Assembly: GCA_028706735.1 (NCBI GenBank) | Contig: JAQTVS010000148.1 | Span: forward strand, 1 to 6,809 | Reading direction: 5' to 3' | Length of the DNA stretch: 6,809 bases | Source of the DNA: Thiomonas sp. | GTDB lineage: Bacteria > Pseudomonadota > Gammaproteobacteria > Burkholderiales > Burkholderiaceae_C | Shown: in pieces, positions 5,184 to 6,809 of the stretch | Position numbering within the stretch: the first letter of the stretch is position 1 | How the letters are laid out: each line of letters starts with the position of its first letter | Translations under genes and position numbers: made by a program | Notes under the pieces: generated by a model | The model's input: the letters and a program-made list of their open reading frames with translations, nothing else | Database searches by the model: none | What the model was told of the DNA's origin: nothing

Positions 5184-6404
5184 ATGTCCACCACACCTCA
5201 TCTGCCCATTTACATGGACTATGCCGCGACCACGCCCGTGGACCCGCGCGTGGTCGATGTCATGATTCCCTGGCTGCGCGAGCATTTCGGCAACCCGGCG
5301 TCTCGCAGCCACGCCTGGGGCTGGGAGGCTGAGGCCGCTGTGGAAAAGGCGCGCGAGCAAGTGGCTGCACTAATCAACGCCGATGCCAAGGAAATCATCT
5401 GGACTTCCGGCGCCACTGAGTCGAACAACCTCGCCATCAAAGGCGCGGCCGAGTTCTACCAAGGCAAGGGCAAGCACATCGTCACCGTCAAGACCGAGCA
5501 CAAAGCCGTGCTCGACACAGTGCGCGAAATGGAGCGCCGCGGGTTCGATGCCACTTATCTCGACGTGCAGCCCGACGGCCTGCTTGACCTCGATGCGTTC
5601 AAGGCCGCGCTGCGGCCCGACACCATTCTGGTGTCCGTCATGCTGGTGAACAACGAGATCGGCGTGATCCAGGACATTCCGGAAATCGGCCGCATCTGCC
5701 GGGAACGCGGCATCATCTTCCACGTCGATGCGGCGCAAGCCACCGGCAAGATGGCGATTGACATGCAGGCCTGGCCGGTCGACCTGATGAGCCTGGCTTC
5801 GCACAAGACCTACGGCCCCAAGGGCATTGGCGCCCTGTATGTTCGGCGCAAACCGCGCGTGCGCCTCATTGCGCAGATGCACGGTGGCGGCCATGAGCGC
5901 GGCCTGCGCTCGGGCACTTTGCCCACGCACCAGATTGTCGGCATGGGCGAGGCCTTCCGCATCGCCAAGGCCGAGATGGGCGCGGGAATCGAGCGCGCCC
6001 GCATGCTGCAGCAGCGCCTGCTGGCTGGCCTGAAAGACATTGAAGAGGTGTACGTTAACGGAGATCTGGAACGCCGCGTGCCGCACAACCTCAACATCAG
6101 CTTTAACTATGTCGAAGGGGAGTCGCTGATCATGGCGATCAAGGGCATCGCGGTGTCCAGCGGCTCGGCCTGCACCTCGGCCAGCCTGGAACCGTCGTAT
6201 GTGTTGCGCGCCCTGGGCCGCAGCGACGAGTTGGCGCATTCCTCGCTGCGCATGACCATCGGCCGCTACACCACCGAGGAAGAAATCGACTCCGCGGTGC
6301 GCCAGTTGCGTGACAGCGTGGCCAAGCTGCGCGACCTCTCGCCGCTGTGGGATATGTACAAGGAAGGCATCGACATCAGCACCATTCAGTGGGCGGCGCA
6401 TTGA
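5184..6404 (+). CDS. iscS: Cysteine desulfurase IscS
   Basis: IscS is a PLP-dependent cytoplasmic enzyme that converts L-cysteine to alanine and holds the sulfur as a persulfide. It passes sulfur to IscU for cluster assembly and, in other bacteria, to tRNA thiolation and cofactor pathways. The product has 406 residues (E. coli 404) and aligns end to end. Visible features are [14 protein letters not shown] (10-23), [14 protein letters not shown] (74-87), [10 protein letters not shown] with His107, [10 protein letters not shown] with Asp182 and Gln185, the PLP lysine Lys208 in SHKTYGPKG, and the catalytic Cys330 in [20 protein letters not shown]. The C-terminus ([21 protein letters not shown] region, 386-406), which binds IscU in E. 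coli, is intact. ATG 5184 has no strong Shine-Dalgarno sequence. A direct 11-bp tandem repeat begins on its TGA stop codon. It belongs to the isc operon between iscR and iscU. Confidence 0.98.
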   Translation: MSTTPHLPIYMDYAATTPVDPRVVDVMIPWLREHFGNPASRSHAWGWEAEAAVEKAREQVAALINADAKEIIWTSGATESNNLAIKGAAEFYQGKGKHIVTVKTEHKAVLDTVREMERRGFDATYLDVQPDGLLDLDAFKAALRPDTILVSVMLVNNEIGVIQDIPEIGRICRERGIIFHVDAAQATGKMAIDMQAWPVDLMSLASHKTYGPKGIGALYVRRKPRVRLIAQMHGGGHERGLRSGTLPTHQIVGMGEAFRIAKAEMGAGIERARMLQQRLLAGLKDIEEVYVNGDLERRVPHNLNISFNYVEGESLIMAIKGIAVSSGSACTSASLEPSYVLRALGRSDELAHSSLRMTIGRYTTEEEIDSAVRQLRDSVAKLRDLSPLWDMYKEGIDISTIQWAAH

Positions 6405-6456
6405 CCTCGCGCTGACCTCGCGCTGACCTCGCGCAGATCTCGCATAGACCTTTCAC
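6402..6456. repeat. 11-bp tandem repeat starting on the iscS stop codon
   Basis: Three perfect copies of TGACCTCGCGC occupy 6402-6412, 6413-6423 and 6424-6434. Two decayed copies follow in register: AGATCTCGCAT (6435-6445) and AGACCTTTCAC (6446-6456), each with 4 mismatches. The first TGA is the iscS stop. The unit is not a multiple of three, so it is not a coding repeat. Replication slippage is the simplest origin. Confidence 0.9.
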
Positions 6457-6472
6457 GATCAGGGTTGTCCGA

Positions 6473-6497
6473 ATAGCCGACAATAGTAATCGGGATT
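6473..6497 (+). promoter_or_regulatory. IscR type 1-like binding box upstream of iscU
   Basis: The site reads ATAGCCGAC, seven bases, then ATCGGGATT. It matches 20 of 25 positions of the recalled type 1 IscR consensus, more than the box at the iscR promoter, and has the same core spacing. It lies 52 bp before the iscU start. A clear promoter around it is not obvious: TTGTCC (6465-6470) could be a -35 but no convincing -10 follows at 16-18 bp. Confidence 0.65.
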
Positions 6498-6535
6498 AAA
6501 ACGCAAACGTCAGCGCCATTTCGGCGGACTGGACC

Positions 6536-6541
6536 AAGGAG
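6536..6541 (+). promoter_or_regulatory. Ribosome binding site of iscU
   Basis: AAGGAG lies 8 nt before the iscU ATG (6550). It is clearly stronger than the site in front of iscS, which suggests that iscU is translated independently and more strongly. Confidence 0.8.
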
Positions 6542-6549
6542 AACGCATC

Positions 6550-6809
6550 ATGGCCTATAGCGACAAAGTTGTGGATCACTACGAAAACCCGCGTAATGTC
6601 GGCTCCTTTGCCAAGGACGACCCGCAGGTCGGCACCGGCATGGTGGGTGCGCCAGCCTGCGGCGATGTCATGAAGCTGCAAATTCGCGTGAATGACCAAG
6701 GCGTGATCGAGGATGCCCGTTTCAAGACCTATGGCTGCGGATCGGCCATTGCCTCGTCGTCTCTGGTGACGGAGTGGGTGAAGGGCAAGACGCTGGATCA
6801 GGCGCTGGA
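6550..6809 (+). CDS. iscU: Fe-S cluster assembly scaffold IscU (3' end cut by window)
   Basis: IscU is the cytoplasmic scaffold on which [2Fe-2S] clusters are assembled from iron and sulfur supplied by IscS, before transfer to target proteins. The first 86 codons are visible, out of about 128 in E. coli. The N-terminus MAYSDKVVDHYENPRNVGSF (1-20) is nearly the same as in E. coli. Two of the three conserved cluster cysteines are present, Cys37 with Asp39 in GAPACGDVMKLQI and Cys63 in FKTYGCGSAIASSSLV. The third cysteine and the LPPVK chaperone-binding motif lie beyond the window. The frame is open to the window end with no stop. ATG 6550 follows a good AAGGAG. It is separated from iscS by 145 bp containing a tandem repeat and an IscR-like box, so it may have its own control. 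Other isc genes (iscA, hscB, hscA, fdx) would be expected next but are not visible. Confidence 0.98.
   Translation, partial: MAYSDKVVDHYENPRNVGSFAKDDPQVGTGMVGAPACGDVMKLQIRVNDQGVIEDARFKTYGCGSAIASSSLVTEWVKGKTLDQAL

Noticed and set aside
4268..5194. Minus-strand open frame (308 codons) opposite iscR and its promoter
   Set aside because: It runs against iscR and its promoter, has no family signature, and its composition is typical of antisense translation.
5370..6401. Minus-strand open frame (343 codons) opposite iscS
   Set aside because: IscS on the plus strand is full length with all catalytic residues. The antisense product has a biased composition and no recognisable motif.

Overview
The window looks like chromosome of a GC-rich betaproteobacterium, most likely of the order Burkholderiales. 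The IscR, IscS and IscU proteins are close to the E. coli ones but carry betaproteobacterial features, such as the CGGKENC cluster segment of IscR and its proline/lysine-containing C-terminal tail. I cannot assign a genus from the sequence alone. Gene density is high and I see no mobile element, tRNA, rRNA or CRISPR array.

The left part (1-2043) is read on the minus strand. It encodes the two membrane subunits of a TRAP (tripartite ATP-independent periplasmic) transporter: dctQ (1450-2043, TTG start) followed with no gap by dctM (from 1449, running off the left edge after 483 codons). The periplasmic binding protein (DctP) is not in the window. A 222-bp spacer (2044-2265) holds a strong GC hairpin after selD, a candidate promoter for dctQM and a dyad in the dctQ leader.

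The middle (2266-4245), also minus strand, has a LysR-family regulator (3355-4245) followed after 21 bp by selD (selenophosphate synthetase, 2266-3333, Cys form). The two probably form one transcript. No selenium user (selA/selB, mnmH/selU, selenoprotein) is visible beside it.

The right part (4246-6809) is plus strand: the start of an isc iron-sulfur cluster operon, iscR (4535-5071), iscS (5184-6404) and iscU (from 6550, truncated by the window end). IscS takes sulfur from cysteine, IscU is the scaffold on which the cluster is built, and IscR senses cluster supply and represses the operon. The sequence shows a good sigma70 promoter (TTGACG, 17 bp, TAGAAT) with an IscR type 1-like box across its -35 and spacer.

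The most notable non-coding signal is a second copy of that box in the unusually long (145 bp) iscS-iscU spacer. Both copies have GAC, exactly seven bases, then ATCGGGATT. The same spacer begins with an 11-bp tandem repeat that starts on the iscS stop codon. Together they suggest a separate, IscR-responsive control point for iscU and downstream genes. No wholly new gene system is evident: the coding content is ordinary, and the interest lies in regulation.
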